The notes below the pieces were generated by a model. That model saw only the letters and a program-made list of their open reading frames with translations. It was not told the origin of the DNA and made no database searches. Both the position numbers and the translations under genes were made by a program. From an uncultured Alphaproteobacteria bacterium (GTDB lineage: Bacteria > Pseudomonadota > Alphaproteobacteria > Caulobacterales > Aquidulcibacteraceae), in the NCBI GenBank assembly GCA_902826335.1, contig CADEEL010000009.1:4920-68919 (forward strand): DNA of 64,000 nt. Reading direction: 5' to 3'. Every line of letters starts with the position of its first letter. Within the stretch, counting starts at the first letter, position 1. Of the stretch, positions 7,612-15,710 are shown in pieces.

Positions 7612-8172
7612 ATGAACGTATCCGCCGCCCCTCTTTCCGGCTGGCCGGCGCTCGTTCTCAATGCGGATTACCGTCCGCTGTCTTATTTTCCGTTGTCATT
7701 GTGGCCGTGGCAGGAGGCGGTGAAGGCCGTCTTCCTTGAGCGCGTCGATGTCATCGCCGAATATGACCACAAAGTGCATTCGCCCTCGTTCGAGATGGCG
7801 CTGCCCTCGGTCATCTGCCTGCGCGATTACGTATCGCAAGATCGCCCGCCGGCGTTCACGCGGTTCAATGTGTTCCTGCGCGACGGCTTCGCCTGCCAAT
7901 ATTGCGGCGCCCATGAGGATTTGACCTTCGATCACGTCCTGCCGCGCTCCAAGGGTGGGCGCACCACGTGGGAGAACATCGTCACCGCCTGCGCGCCGTG
8001 CAATCTGCGCAAGGGCGGCAAGCTCGCCAGACACATCGGCATGCGCCCGGCCCGTCATCCGCGCCGCCCCAACATGCATGAGCTGCAATGCGTCGGCCGC
8101 CGCTTCCCGCCCCACCACCTCCATGAGACGTGGGTGGATTATTTGTATTGGGATGTTGAGTTGGAAGCTTAG
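7612..8172 (+). CDS. HNH endonuclease family protein
   Basis: The 186-residue protein carries a zinc-stabilised HNH domain in its second half: CQYCG, then LTFDHVLPRSKGGRTTWEN with the catalytic His, and CAPCNLRKGG supplying the second Cys pair and the Asn. The N-terminal half (WPALVLNADYRPLSYFPLSL, WQEAVKAVFLERVDVIAEYD) is typical of a widely conserved bacterial HNH family that occurs outside restriction or phage loci. Its cellular role is unknown. It is divergent from gluQ and ends just before a pair of palindromic repeats. Confidence 0.9.
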   Translation: MNVSAAPLSGWPALVLNADYRPLSYFPLSLWPWQEAVKAVFLERVDVIAEYDHKVHSPSFEMALPSVICLRDYVSQDRPPAFTRFNVFLRDGFACQYCGAHEDLTFDHVLPRSKGGRTTWENIVTACAPCNLRKGGKLARHIGMRPARHPRRPNMHELQCVGRRFPPHHLHETWVDYLYWDVELEA

Positions 8173-8220
8173 CGCGGTTTCAGGCCGAGTGGGAACCGGT
8201 CGGCCGCCCGGAAACCGCGC
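8172..8220. repeat. Palindromic repeat, type C copy 1
   Basis: A 49-bp palindrome with arms GCGCGGTTTC and GAAACCGCGC and core GAGTGGGAACCGGTCGGCC. The reverse complement of nearly the whole unit reappears at 61953-62003. It begins where the HNH gene ends (stop at 8170-8172) and is paired with a second palindrome at 8232-8285. Confidence 0.88.
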
Positions 8221-8231
8221 AAGCAAAATAT

Positions 8232-8285
8232 TTAGACCGCTTTCTGACGGAAAAGCGTAGCACACTTAACCTGAAAGCGGTCTAA
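8232..8285. repeat. Palindromic repeat, type D, supplying the flp stop codon
   Basis: TTAGACCGCTTTC (8232-8244) and GAAAGCGGTCTAA (8273-8285) form perfect 13-bp arms. The right arm contains the stop codon of the Flp pilin gene (TAG on the minus strand, 8282-8284). Its outer arms resemble those of the element at 61855-61940 (TAGACCGC...TTC). Confidence 0.85.
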
Positions 8286-8452
8286 GGCGCCGCGCCCGTG
8301 AAAGCGGGGATGAGCGCGCCGTTGAACATGCCGGTCACGCTGTCGCCCATGAGGCCGATCGCGCCGACGACGCCAAGCGCGATGAGCCCGGCGATCATCG
8401 AATATTCGATCGCCGTGTGGCCGGCGCGGTGTGCGAGAAAGGCCCGGATCAT
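8282..8452 (-). CDS. Flp family type IVb pilin, 56 aa
   Basis: This small ORF encodes a Flp-type pilin subunit. After an 11-residue leader ending HRAG comes HTAIEYSMIAGLIALGVVGA, which has the prepilin peptidase site after Gly, Glu at +5, Tyr at +6 and the long hydrophobic assembly helix typical of Flp/PilA in Tad pili. The rest (LMGDSVTGMFNGALIPAFTG) is short, as usual for the family. Its ATG overlaps the mutT stop as ATGA, so it is likely translated from the mutT mRNA. No tad/cpa assembly gene lies nearby; it may be an orphan or accessory pilin that uses a secretion machine encoded elsewhere. Confidence 0.88.
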   Translation of the reverse strand: MIRAFLAHRAGHTAIEYSMIAGLIALGVVGAIGLMGDSVTGMFNGALIPAFTGAAP

Positions 8453-8862
8453 GACGCGGTCTCCGCAAGGAGGCTTTGGATGAGCGGCAGGTCCGCCGGC
8501 GGCATGGGATAGCGGGAAAGCTCCGCAGGGAGCGCCCAGGCGAGCGCGCTGTGCTCGCGCGCGACCGGCTCGCCCGCCCAGCGTCGCGTCACATAAAGCG
8601 GCATCAGCAGGTGGAAATCGGGGTAGGCGTGCGAGGCGAAGGCGCGGGGCGCTAGCGCGTCGGTCTCGATGATCACGTCCAGCTCCTCTCTCAATTCGCG
8701 CGCAAGCGCCGCTTCGGGACGCTCGCCGGGTTCGACCTTGCCGCCGGGAAACTCCCAGAGGCCGGCCATGGATTTGTGCTCCGGCCGCTGTGCGATGAGC
8801 ACACGGCCCCGCGCATCAATGAGCGCGGCGGCCACGACCAGAACCAGGCGAGTATGCGTCAT
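8449..8862 (-). CDS. mutT: MutT-type Nudix 8-oxo-dGTP diphosphatase
   Basis: The enzyme hydrolyses oxidised purine nucleotides such as 8-oxo-dGTP to protect against mutation. In 137 residues it has the MutT start (VVAAALIDARGRVLIAQRP), WEFPGGKVEPGE and a complete Nudix box G-x5-E-x7-RELREEL. The C-terminal half (ASHAYPDFHLLMPLYVTRRW, AWALPAELSRYPMPPADLPL) matches MutT rather than generic Nudix proteins. In the same leftward series as argJ, it overlaps the Flp pilin gene downstream by 4 nt. Confidence 0.9.
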   Translation of the reverse strand: MTHTRLVLVVAAALIDARGRVLIAQRPEHKSMAGLWEFPGGKVEPGERPEAALARELREELDVIIETDALAPRAFASHAYPDFHLLMPLYVTRRWAGEPVAREHSALAWALPAELSRYPMPPADLPLIQSLLAETAS

Positions 8863-8914
8863 GTTTTCTTAAGGCCGCGTGCGCGCGGAGGGTGAATAGG
8901 CGTTAATTGCCAAA

Positions 8915-10159
8915 TCAACTCCGATAGTCCCCGTTGATCTCGACATAGCGCTTGGTGAGGTCGCACGTATGCATGACGGCGCGCCCGGCGCCGACGCCGA
9001 CATCGACGGAAATCTCCAGCTCCGCGCCGCGCATATAAGCGCTCATTTTCGTTTCATCGTAAGTCGGCGCGACGCGGCCGTTTCGCGCCGCCCAATGCGG
9101 CCCGAATTTCACGCTGATCTTGTCCCGTTCGATCGGCTGATCGGCGCGGCCCACGGCCATCACGATCCGCCCCCAATTGGCGTCCTCGCCCGCGATCGCG
9201 GTTTTGACCAGCGGGCTTTCGCAAATCGTCCGTGCAATGATCTTCGCCGAGGAATCGTTTTTCGCGCCGGTGACGCTCACCTTGACCAGCTTTGTCGCGC
9301 CCTCGCCGTCGCGCACGATCTGGATCGCCAGATCGGCCAGCACGCGCGAAAGCTTCTTCTTGAAATCCGCGAGCAGAGGGTCGGCCGCGCTTGTGATCCT
9401 CGCATGCGCCGCCTGGCCCGTCGCGATGAGCAGCACGCAATCATTGGTCGAACGATCCCCGTCGACCGTGATCGAATTAAAACTCGCCGCGTTCGCCTCG
9501 CGCAGCAGCGCTTTGAGCACGCCCGCCGGCAGCTTGGCGTCGGTGAACACGAAGGCGAGCATGGTCGCCATGTTCGGCGCGATCATGCCCGAGCCCTTGG
9601 CGATTCCGGCGAGCGAGACCTTGCTTGGCCCGATCTTCGCCGCCCCGCCCGCGCCCTTGGGAAACGTGTCCGTCGTCATGATCGCGCGCGCCGCCGCTTC
9701 CCAGTCGACTGGCCCAAGGCCAGCCGCCAACGCTGGCAACACGGCGCGCGCCTTTGCGTCGTCGAGCGGAACGCCGATCACGCCGGTGGACGCCATCAGC
9801 AAGTCTTCCGCCCGCGCACTGATCGCAGCGCCCGCCGCCTCAAGCGCCCGGCGCGCCGCCGCATAGCCCTCCGGCCCGGTGAACGAGTTGGCGCAGCCCG
9901 CATTGGCCAGGAGCCCACGCACGCGCCCGCGCCCTGCCTTAAGCGCCGCCTTGCACCAATCCGTGGGCGCCGAGCCGACGGAATTGGTCGTAAAGACGCC
10001 CGCCGCCGTCGATCCCGGCGGCGTCGTCACAAAGAGAAGATCGGGCCGAACATGCTTGTAATACCCGGCCCGCCCGATCGCCGCTGCTACGCCGGCGATC
10101 CGGGGCAGGGCGGGAAAGGCGGCGGGCGCCAGCGGCGATGCCGCCCCCGGCCCACTCAC
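8915..10159 (-). CDS. argJ: Bifunctional ornithine acetyltransferase/N-acetylglutamate synthase
   Basis: ArgJ transfers the acetyl group from N-acetylornithine to glutamate (and can also use acetyl-CoA) in the cyclic arginine pathway. The 414-residue precursor cleaves itself into two chains at the Thr of KGSGMIAPNMATM (Thr199), which becomes the N-terminal nucleophile of the beta chain. Other family marks are GVFTTN, LANAGCANSFTG, STGVIG and SFNSITVDGDRSTND. Its start overlaps the stop of the upstream parvulin lipoprotein gene by 4 nt (10156-10159), so the two are cotranscribed despite unrelated functions. Confidence 0.97.
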   Translation of the reverse strand: MSGPGAASPLAPAAFPALPRIAGVAAAIGRAGYYKHVRPDLLFVTTPPGSTAAGVFTTNSVGSAPTDWCKAALKAGRGRVRGLLANAGCANSFTGPEGYAAARRALEAAGAAISARAEDLLMASTGVIGVPLDDAKARAVLPALAAGLGPVDWEAAARAIMTTDTFPKGAGGAAKIGPSKVSLAGIAKGSGMIAPNMATMLAFVFTDAKLPAGVLKALLREANAASFNSITVDGDRSTNDCVLLIATGQAAHARITSAADPLLADFKKKLSRVLADLAIQIVRDGEGATKLVKVSVTGAKNDSSAKIIARTICESPLVKTAIAGEDANWGRIVMAVGRADQPIERDKISVKFGPHWAARNGRVAPTYDETKMSAYMRGAELEISVDVGVGAGRAVMHTCDLTKRYVEINGDYRS

Positions 10160-11283
10160 GTGTCGCGCTCATCCGCCGGCGGCGTGGGCGCCGGCGCGGT
10201 CGGCGCCGGCGTCAGCTCGGGGGCCGGTGGCTCGGGTTCGGGCGTAGGCGCAACCCCGCCCCCGCCAGCCACGCCCCCCGGTCCCATCGGGAACGGGAAC
10301 GGCGGCCGTTCCTGGCGCCGACGGGCTTGGCCCTCAGGCCGTTCCGCCGGCTCGATCGCCTCGCCCTCGGCCGGCGCGCCGGCTGGGCCTTCGGCCGCCA
10401 ATTCGATGCGCGCCGTGGCCTCCAGCCGCTCGCGCAGCCGGCTCGCCTCCTCAAAGCGTTGGAATTGCTCGATCTGGGGCCGGAGCGCGGCAAGGCTCGC
10501 CGCGCCGCGCTGGCGCCGATCGAGGATTTGCACGAGGTGCCAGCCGACTTCGGTTTGAACCGGGCCGACTACGTCGCTGACGCGGCCATTATCCACAGCC
10601 TGACGGATGCCGTCGACCAGATCGGCCGCCAGCCGCCAGCCAAGCTCGCCGCCCTCGGCGGCCGTCTCCCGGTCGCGGGACAATTCGAACGCCAGCGCCT
10701 CGAAACGCTCCCCGTCATTCAGCCGCCGCCGCGCCGCCGAGGCCGCCTCACGGGTATCAAACTGGATATGGCGAAGCTGAACTTCCTGGGCCTCGCCCAG
10801 GCGCCGGGCGTTTTCACGGTAGAGGCGCTCCACCGTGGCCGAATCCGTCGCGCGCTCATCGATCTCGCGATACACGGCGTCGGCGAGGATGCGTTCGCGC
10901 GCCAGTTCGATGTCGCGCCGCACCTCGGGGTCGCGGTCCAGCCCCCGCGATTCCGCCTCCATGGCGAACAAGCGACGCTCGATGAGTGCGTCGAGCGCGA
11001 GGTGAAAGGCGTCGGAATCGGTTGGCAATTCCGCCCCTTCCTGGGCGTAGCCGCGCTGCACCGCATAGGCGCGCACGTCTTCGTTATAGATCGGCCGGCC
11101 ATTGATCTTGGCGGCGATGAATGTGTCCTCGAATTGCGTGCGGCGCGCCCCGCCGCCGCCTTGCTCGCCCAGCCCGCAGCCCGCGAGCGCCGCCGCGCCC
11201 AGCGCGATCAGCGCCAGCGCCGCGCGCAGACCTGAGGAAAGCCGGCCGCCGCGAGGTTTAAGGTCGCCATCGGTGTGAGCCAT
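10156..11283 (-). CDS. Peptidyl-prolyl cis-trans isomerase lipoprotein, parvulin/SurA-like
   Basis: This is a predicted envelope foldase. The N-terminus has a basic region, a hydrophobic stretch and a lipobox LAGC (Cys36), suggesting an outer- or inner-membrane lipoprotein. Residues about 55-155 resemble the SurA/PrsA N-terminal chaperone region (INGRPIYNEDVRAYA, ALDALIERRLFAMEAESRGL). The parvulin domain follows: VQLRHIQFDT, FEALAFELSRDRETAAEGGELGW and VGPVQTEVGWHLVQILDRR. A Pro/Glu-rich tail of about 70 residues ends the 375-residue protein. It is the first gene of the leftward series with argJ and lies next to secA, which fits a role on exported proteins. Confidence 0.88.
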   Translation of the reverse strand: MAHTDGDLKPRGGRLSSGLRAALALIALGAAALAGCGLGEQGGGGARRTQFEDTFIAAKINGRPIYNEDVRAYAVQRGYAQEGAELPTDSDAFHLALDALIERRLFAMEAESRGLDRDPEVRRDIELARERILADAVYREIDERATDSATVERLYRENARRLGEAQEVQLRHIQFDTREAASAARRRLNDGERFEALAFELSRDRETAAEGGELGWRLAADLVDGIRQAVDNGRVSDVVGPVQTEVGWHLVQILDRRQRGAASLAALRPQIEQFQRFEEASRLRERLEATARIELAAEGPAGAPAEGEAIEPAERPEGQARRRQERPPFPFPMGPGGVAGGGGVAPTPEPEPPAPELTPAPTAPAPTPPADERDT

Positions 11284-11340
11284 GGATTACGCACTCGCTT
11301 GTTGCGACTGAGGATTTCTGGGTGCGCGGCGCGGGTCGCA

Positions 11341-11369
11341 TTGACACCGCCTAGGGGCGCTCTTAAGTC
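11341..11369 (+). promoter_or_regulatory. Candidate secA promoter
   Basis: TTGACA at 11341-11346 is followed 17 bp later by a weak -10-like TAAGTC. It lies in the 219-bp gap between the divergent parvulin gene and secA, about 135 bp upstream of the secA ATG. A GAGTC (GANTC-type) site lies at 11382-11386. The -10 match is poor, so this is tentative. Confidence 0.3.
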
Positions 11370-11502
11370 TCGCCGACGCGCGAGTCGAGAGCCTTTCGCA
11401 CGCGTGTGGGCATCGAAACGGGCCACGAGCCGGGGCGTTTTGGGCCGCGCACATTACGTCCTCGCGCCTCTCGGCCTGGGCGCAGCCAGGTGACGCCGAT
11501 CC

Positions 11503-14202
11503 ATGCTCAGCTTCGCAAAAAAAGTCTTCGGTTCGGTCAATGAGCGCAAAGTGCGCGGGATGCGCGCGCTCGTCACCCGCGTCAACGCGCTGGAGCCGAA
11601 TTACGAGGCGCTGTCGGACGAAGCGTTGCGCAACAAGACGAGTGAATATCGCCAGCGCCTCGCGCGCGGCGCCAAGCTTGATGAGATACTCCCCGAGGCG
11701 TTCGCCACGGTGCGCGAGGCCGCCAAGCGCACCTTGGGCCAGCGCCATTATGACGTGCAGCTGATGGGCGGCATGGTGCTGCACAATGGCAAAATCGCCG
11801 AAATGCGCACGGGCGAGGGCAAGACGCTTGTCGCCACCTTGCCGACTTATCTGAACGCCCTTGAAGGCCGTGGCGTTCACGTCATCACCGTCAACGATTA
11901 TCTCGCCAAGCGCGACAGCGAATGGATGGGCCAAGTCTATCGCTTCCTGGGCCTCACCACCGGCGTCATCGTTCACGGCCTTTATGATAATGAGCGCCGC
12001 CAAGCCTATGTGGCCGATGTCACCTACGGCACCAATAACGAGTTCGGCTTCGATTATCTGCGCGACAATATGAAATACTCGCTGGGCGAGATGGTCCAGC
12101 GCGGCCACCGCTACGCCATCGTCGATGAAGTCGATTCGATCCTCATCGATGAAGCGCGCACGCCGCTCATCATTTCCGGCCCCACCGAAGATCGCACGGA
12201 TTTTTATCGCTCCGTCGATGCGCTGATGGCGCACTTGGAGGCCGACGATTTCGAGCACGATGAAAAGCAGCGCTCAGTCACCTTCACCGAAAAGGGCTCG
12301 GAGCGTATCGAGGAATTGCTGGTTGAGCGGGAATTGTTGCAGGGCTCTCTCTACGAGCCCGCCAACATCTCGATCGTGCACCACGCGAACCAGGCGTTGC
12401 GCGCGCATAAGCTGTTCCACCGGGACAAGGATTACATCGTCAAGGACGGCGAGGTGATCCTCATCGATGAATTCACCGGCCGCATGATGCAGGGCCGGCG
12501 CTTGAGCGAAGGCCTCCACCAGGCGATCGAGGCCAAGGAAGGCGCGTCAATTCAGCCGGAAAACCAGACGCTGGCCTCCATCACCTTCCAGAACTATTTC
12601 CGCCTCTATGACAAGCTGGCGGGAATGACCGGCACCGCCTCCACCGAGGCCAACGAATTCGCCGATATTTATAAACTCGACGTCGTCGAAATTCCCACCA
12701 ATCGCCCCGTTCTCCGCATCGATGACGATGACGAAGTCTACCGCACCGCCAAGGAGAAGAACAAAGCGATCATTGAGGACATCGAAGCCACCTATAAGCG
12801 CGGCCAGCCCATTCTGGTCGGCACGGTGTCGATCGACAAGTCGGAGCAATTGTCCGAACTCTTGAAGCGCCGCGGCATTCCTCACCAGGTTCTGAACGCG
12901 CGCTATCATGAGCAGGAAGCGCAGATCGTGGCGCAGGCCGGCGTGCCCGGCGCCGTCACCATCGCCACCAACATGGCCGGCCGCGGCACGGATATTCAGC
13001 TGGGCGGCAACATCGACATGCGCCTGAAGGCGGTGCTCCAGGGAAGTGAATCGCCCGATCAGATCGCCGCCATGAAGCGCGAGCTTCAACTCGATGTGGA
13101 CGCCAAAAAGCATCGCGCGCTCGCCACCGGCGGCCTTTATGTATTGGGCACGGAACGCCACGAAAGCCGCCGGATCGACAATCAGTTGCGCGGCCGCACG
13201 GGTCGCCAGGGCGATCCCGGCAAATCGAAATTCTACATCTGCCTGGAAGATGATTTGCTGCGCATTTTCGCGGCCGAACGGCTCGATGCGATCATGCGCA
13301 GTCTTGGCATCCAGGAAGGTGAGGCGATCGTCCATCCCTGGATGAACAAGGCGCTCGAAACGTCGCAACGGCGCGTCGAGCAGCGCAATTTCGAAATTCG
13401 CAAGAACTTGCTGAAGTATGACGACGTCATCAACGATCAGCGCAAGGCCATCTTCGAGCAGCGCATTGAGTTCATGCGCACCGCCGATGTGGCGCCCATC
13501 GTGCGGGACATGCGCCACGACGTGGTCGAAAAACTTGTGACGCGGCACATGCCGGAGAAGGCCTACCCCGAACAATGGGACATATTGGGCCTCGTCGATG
13601 AATCGAATGAAATTTTCGGCCTCGATCTCGATATTGACGGATGGGCTAGGGAAGAGGGCGTCGATCAGGCGATCATCCTTGATCGTCTGATGAAGGAGGT
13701 CGATCACGCCCACGCTTCGAAGGCCGCGGCCTTGGGGCCCGAGCGCCTGCGCGCCATCGAAAAGCAGATCCTTCTCTCCGTGGTGGATATGCGTTGGCGC
13801 GAGCATTTGGGCCAAGTCGATCACCTGCGCAGCGTCATCCATTTGCGCGGCTATGCGCAGCGCGATCCGCTGAACGAGTTCAAGACGGAAGCGTTCACCT
13901 TGTTCGAACGCATGCTGCTTGACTTGCGCACCACCGTCACGCGCATGTTGCTCCGCCTGCAGATCAGCGCGGCCGACGAGGCGCCCACGCCTCATATGCC
14001 CGCGCACATGATCGAGGTGCACCAGGACCCGCGCACCGGCGAGAACGAGATGGAGGCGCCGGAGCCCACGCTCGTCGCCGCGTTTGATCGCACCGATCCG
14101 CGAACCTGGGGCAAGATTTCGCGCAACGCGCCGTGTCCATGCGGGTCCGGCAAGAAATACAAATATTGCCACGGCGATCTGGGCCAGGCCGCCAGCGCGT
14201 GA
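11503..14202 (+). CDS. secA: Preprotein translocase ATPase SecA
   Basis: SecA is the cytoplasmic motor that pushes unfolded preproteins through SecYEG. The 899-residue protein has the N-terminal helicase core with Walker A in [13 protein letters not shown], the DEAD-type box [20 protein letters not shown], the preprotein cross-linking domain, the second RecA domain ([24 protein letters not shown]), the helical wing and scaffold domains, and a C-terminal zinc-binding tail [14 protein letters not shown] that contacts SecB and lipids. Length and domain order are normal. It is transcribed alone, divergent from the parvulin lipoprotein gene. Confidence 0.98.
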   Translation: MLSFAKKVFGSVNERKVRGMRALVTRVNALEPNYEALSDEALRNKTSEYRQRLARGAKLDEILPEAFATVREAAKRTLGQRHYDVQLMGGMVLHNGKIAEMRTGEGKTLVATLPTYLNALEGRGVHVITVNDYLAKRDSEWMGQVYRFLGLTTGVIVHGLYDNERRQAYVADVTYGTNNEFGFDYLRDNMKYSLGEMVQRGHRYAIVDEVDSILIDEARTPLIISGPTEDRTDFYRSVDALMAHLEADDFEHDEKQRSVTFTEKGSERIEELLVERELLQGSLYEPANISIVHHANQALRAHKLFHRDKDYIVKDGEVILIDEFTGRMMQGRRLSEGLHQAIEAKEGASIQPENQTLASITFQNYFRLYDKLAGMTGTASTEANEFADIYKLDVVEIPTNRPVLRIDDDDEVYRTAKEKNKAIIEDIEATYKRGQPILVGTVSIDKSEQLSELLKRRGIPHQVLNARYHEQEAQIVAQAGVPGAVTIATNMAGRGTDIQLGGNIDMRLKAVLQGSESPDQIAAMKRELQLDVDAKKHRALATGGLYVLGTERHESRRIDNQLRGRTGRQGDPGKSKFYICLEDDLLRIFAAERLDAIMRSLGIQEGEAIVHPWMNKALETSQRRVEQRNFEIRKNLLKYDDVINDQRKAIFEQRIEFMRTADVAPIVRDMRHDVVEKLVTRHMPEKAYPEQWDILGLVDESNEIFGLDLDIDGWAREEGVDQAIILDRLMKEVDHAHASKAAALGPERLRAIEKQILLSVVDMRWREHLGQVDHLRSVIHLRGYAQRDPLNEFKTEAFTLFERMLLDLRTTVTRMLLRLQISAADEAPTPHMPAHMIEVHQDPRTGENEMEAPEPTLVAAFDRTDPRTWGKISRNAPCPCGSGKKYKYCHGDLGQAASA

Positions 14203-14228
14203 TCGGCGCTTAGTTTGAAGGTGATGGC

Positions 14229-14309
14229 ATGATTGCTGTGTATTTGATCGGCGGCTTCATTCTGGTGGTGACGCTGTTCAACATCCTCGAGTTCGGCCGG
14301 CCGGATTAG
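14229..14309 (+). CDS. Predicted 26-aa single-pass membrane protein
   Basis: Between secA and the convergent PAS gene lies a tiny ORF preceded by a GAAGG site (14217-14221) 7 nt before the ATG. It encodes one hydrophobic helix (YLIGGFILVVTLFNILEF) followed by a charged GRPD end, the layout of bacterial micro-membrane proteins. Its stop overlaps the convergent gene's stop over 14306-14309. It may be cotranscribed with secA. I know no named family. Length alone would not support it; the ribosome-binding site, uninterrupted hydrophobic helix and tight fit do. Confidence 0.5.
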   Translation: MIAVYLIGGFILVVTLFNILEFGRPD

Positions 14310-15115
14310 TCGCGCGCACGCACGAGCGCGCGCACGGTTTGCGCAAGGCGGCGCGTGAAATTGCGTCGCTCCACAACGGCGTCAACCGTGAACGCAGGAT
14401 CGCCGCCGGCTAATTTCGCACCGACCGCTTCGTTACATAAGGCGATCAGCGGCGGGTCCGCCACGCCAAGACCGAATGTGCGCAGCCGCGCGCACAGCGC
14501 CTGTCCATGGGCGAACCCCGCGCCAACTTCAATAAGCGCGCAAGCAAATGTGCGCCGATGCGCCTTCGCTACCGCATCATCATAGCTCGCCGCGCGGATC
14601 ACCACGAACTGCGCGCGCGCCAATTCGTCATGGGCCGCCTGCGCCAAGGCCAGTGAGCGCGCGACCAGCAGAACCGGTGCATAAGCGTGTGGCTCGGAGC
14701 GGCCCTCAACCGCGCGAAAGGCCTGCGCCACCGCCGGGCCGCCATCCCATGCAACGCGACGCGCCATCATTTCAACCGTCATGGCCCGCCCGCGTGCGTC
14801 ACGCATGCGCCGTTCGCCAAAATACGCGCGTCCATTCGCCAATTGGCGCCACGCCGCGCGCGCGTTTTGTTGTGTGTCTTCATCGAACAGCGCGATGAAT
14901 TCGGCGCGCGCGAGGCGCGGGCTATCAAACGCAAAGAGATCGAGAAACAATCCATTCCACCACAGCGGCCGAAATGCGCGATGCACGATCTGCGCTTGAA
15001 GGGAGACTCTCGTCACCGCGTCGAACCGCGCCAGCGCGCTGCGCTCGCCCGGATGCAAAGCAGATTGTCCGCCCCCTAGGCGCCCCTCCAAACCATCCTC
15101 CGCCGCGACACTCAA
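14306..15115 (-). CDS. PAS domain protein with degenerate receiver domain
   Basis: The 269-residue protein seems to have two signalling modules. Residues about 28-130 resemble a PAS fold (VSLQAQIVHRAFRPLWWNGLFLDLF, then AEFIALFDEDT and a GERRMRDARGRAMTVEMMAR strand pair). Residues about 145-265 resemble a response-regulator receiver (PVLLVARSLALAQAAHDELA, FACALIEVG, GVADPPLIALCNEA, VVERRNFTRRLAQTVRAL), but the acidic pair is replaced by Ala-Arg and the phospho-acceptor Asp position by Glu. It would then be a phosphorylation-independent pseudo-receiver. There is no kinase or output domain. Domain assignments are by eye and moderate in confidence. Confidence 0.6.
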   Translation of the reverse strand: MSVAAEDGLEGRLGGGQSALHPGERSALARFDAVTRVSLQAQIVHRAFRPLWWNGLFLDLFAFDSPRLARAEFIALFDEDTQQNARAAWRQLANGRAYFGERRMRDARGRAMTVEMMARRVAWDGGPAVAQAFRAVEGRSEPHAYAPVLLVARSLALAQAAHDELARAQFVVIRAASYDDAVAKAHRRTFACALIEVGAGFAHGQALCARLRTFGLGVADPPLIALCNEAVGAKLAGGDPAFTVDAVVERRNFTRRLAQTVRALVRARD

Positions 15116-15176
15116 CTAAAGGTAGCAGTGTGTGGTTTAATGATCGTAAACAAGGCGCTATTTGTCCGGATACGCA

Positions 15177-15710
15177 CTATTCCCGCGGCGCGGCCGCGAA
15201 ATGGCGTACATAATCATGGAGTGACCAGGCCGTCGCCAGCGCCGCCATCCAGGACAGCGTGGTGATGATACCATCCGTGTACGGTGCATTAAGAAATAAC
15301 GCCAGCAGAATGCCGATAATCGCGCCGCCCTGCGCGACGGCCTTAACCTTGCCGCTGAGCCGCGCGCCAATGGCCATGCCGCGCTGCGTTGCGTGAACGC
15401 GCGCATATGCGACGATGACGTCGCGCACGATCAGCAGGGCCAGCAGCCAATAACTGATCCACCCGGCCGCGACAAACGCCGCGAATATGAGCAGACGCGC
15501 GATGGAATCCGCCATCGGATCAAGCATGGCGCCAAGTGAAGTCGTGCGTTTGCTCGCGCGCGCCACCGCGCCATCCAGAACATCGGAGGCTTCGCAATAG
15601 ATCGCCGCAACGAGCGCCGGCAGGAGAAGCGGCGGCGCATGCACGATGAGTCCCGCCGTCAGCGCCGCGGCGGGTATGCGGCTAAGCGTGACATAATCCG
15701 CCGGATTCAT
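15177..15710 (-). CDS. CDP-alcohol phosphatidyltransferase family protein
   Basis: The enzyme should transfer a phosphatidyl group from CDP-diacylglycerol to an alcohol in the inner membrane. The 177-residue polytopic protein carries the family motif in full: D-VL-DG-AV-AR-x8-G-x3-D-x3-D (SDVLDGAVARASKRT, then TSLGAMLDPMADS). PgsA (phosphatidylglycerophosphate synthase) is the nearest guess, and pgsA often follows uvrC, but the usual DPxADK ends here in Ser, so the acceptor alcohol is uncertain. Its ATG overlaps the stop of the upstream HAD phosphatase gene by 4 nt, which suggests linked reactions. Confidence 0.85.
   Translation of the reverse strand: MNPADYVTLSRIPAAALTAGLIVHAPPLLLPALVAAIYCEASDVLDGAVARASKRTTSLGAMLDPMADSIARLLIFAAFVAAGWISYWLLALLIVRDVIVAYARVHATQRGMAIGARLSGKVKAVAQGGAIIGILLALFLNAPYTDGIITTLSWMAALATAWSLHDYVRHFAAAPRE

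Noticed and set aside
11287-14172. Long minus-strand open frames (323 and 541 codons) opposite secA
   Set aside because: They run antisense to an intact, highly conserved secA, show no family motif, and arise from the GC-rich codon pattern.
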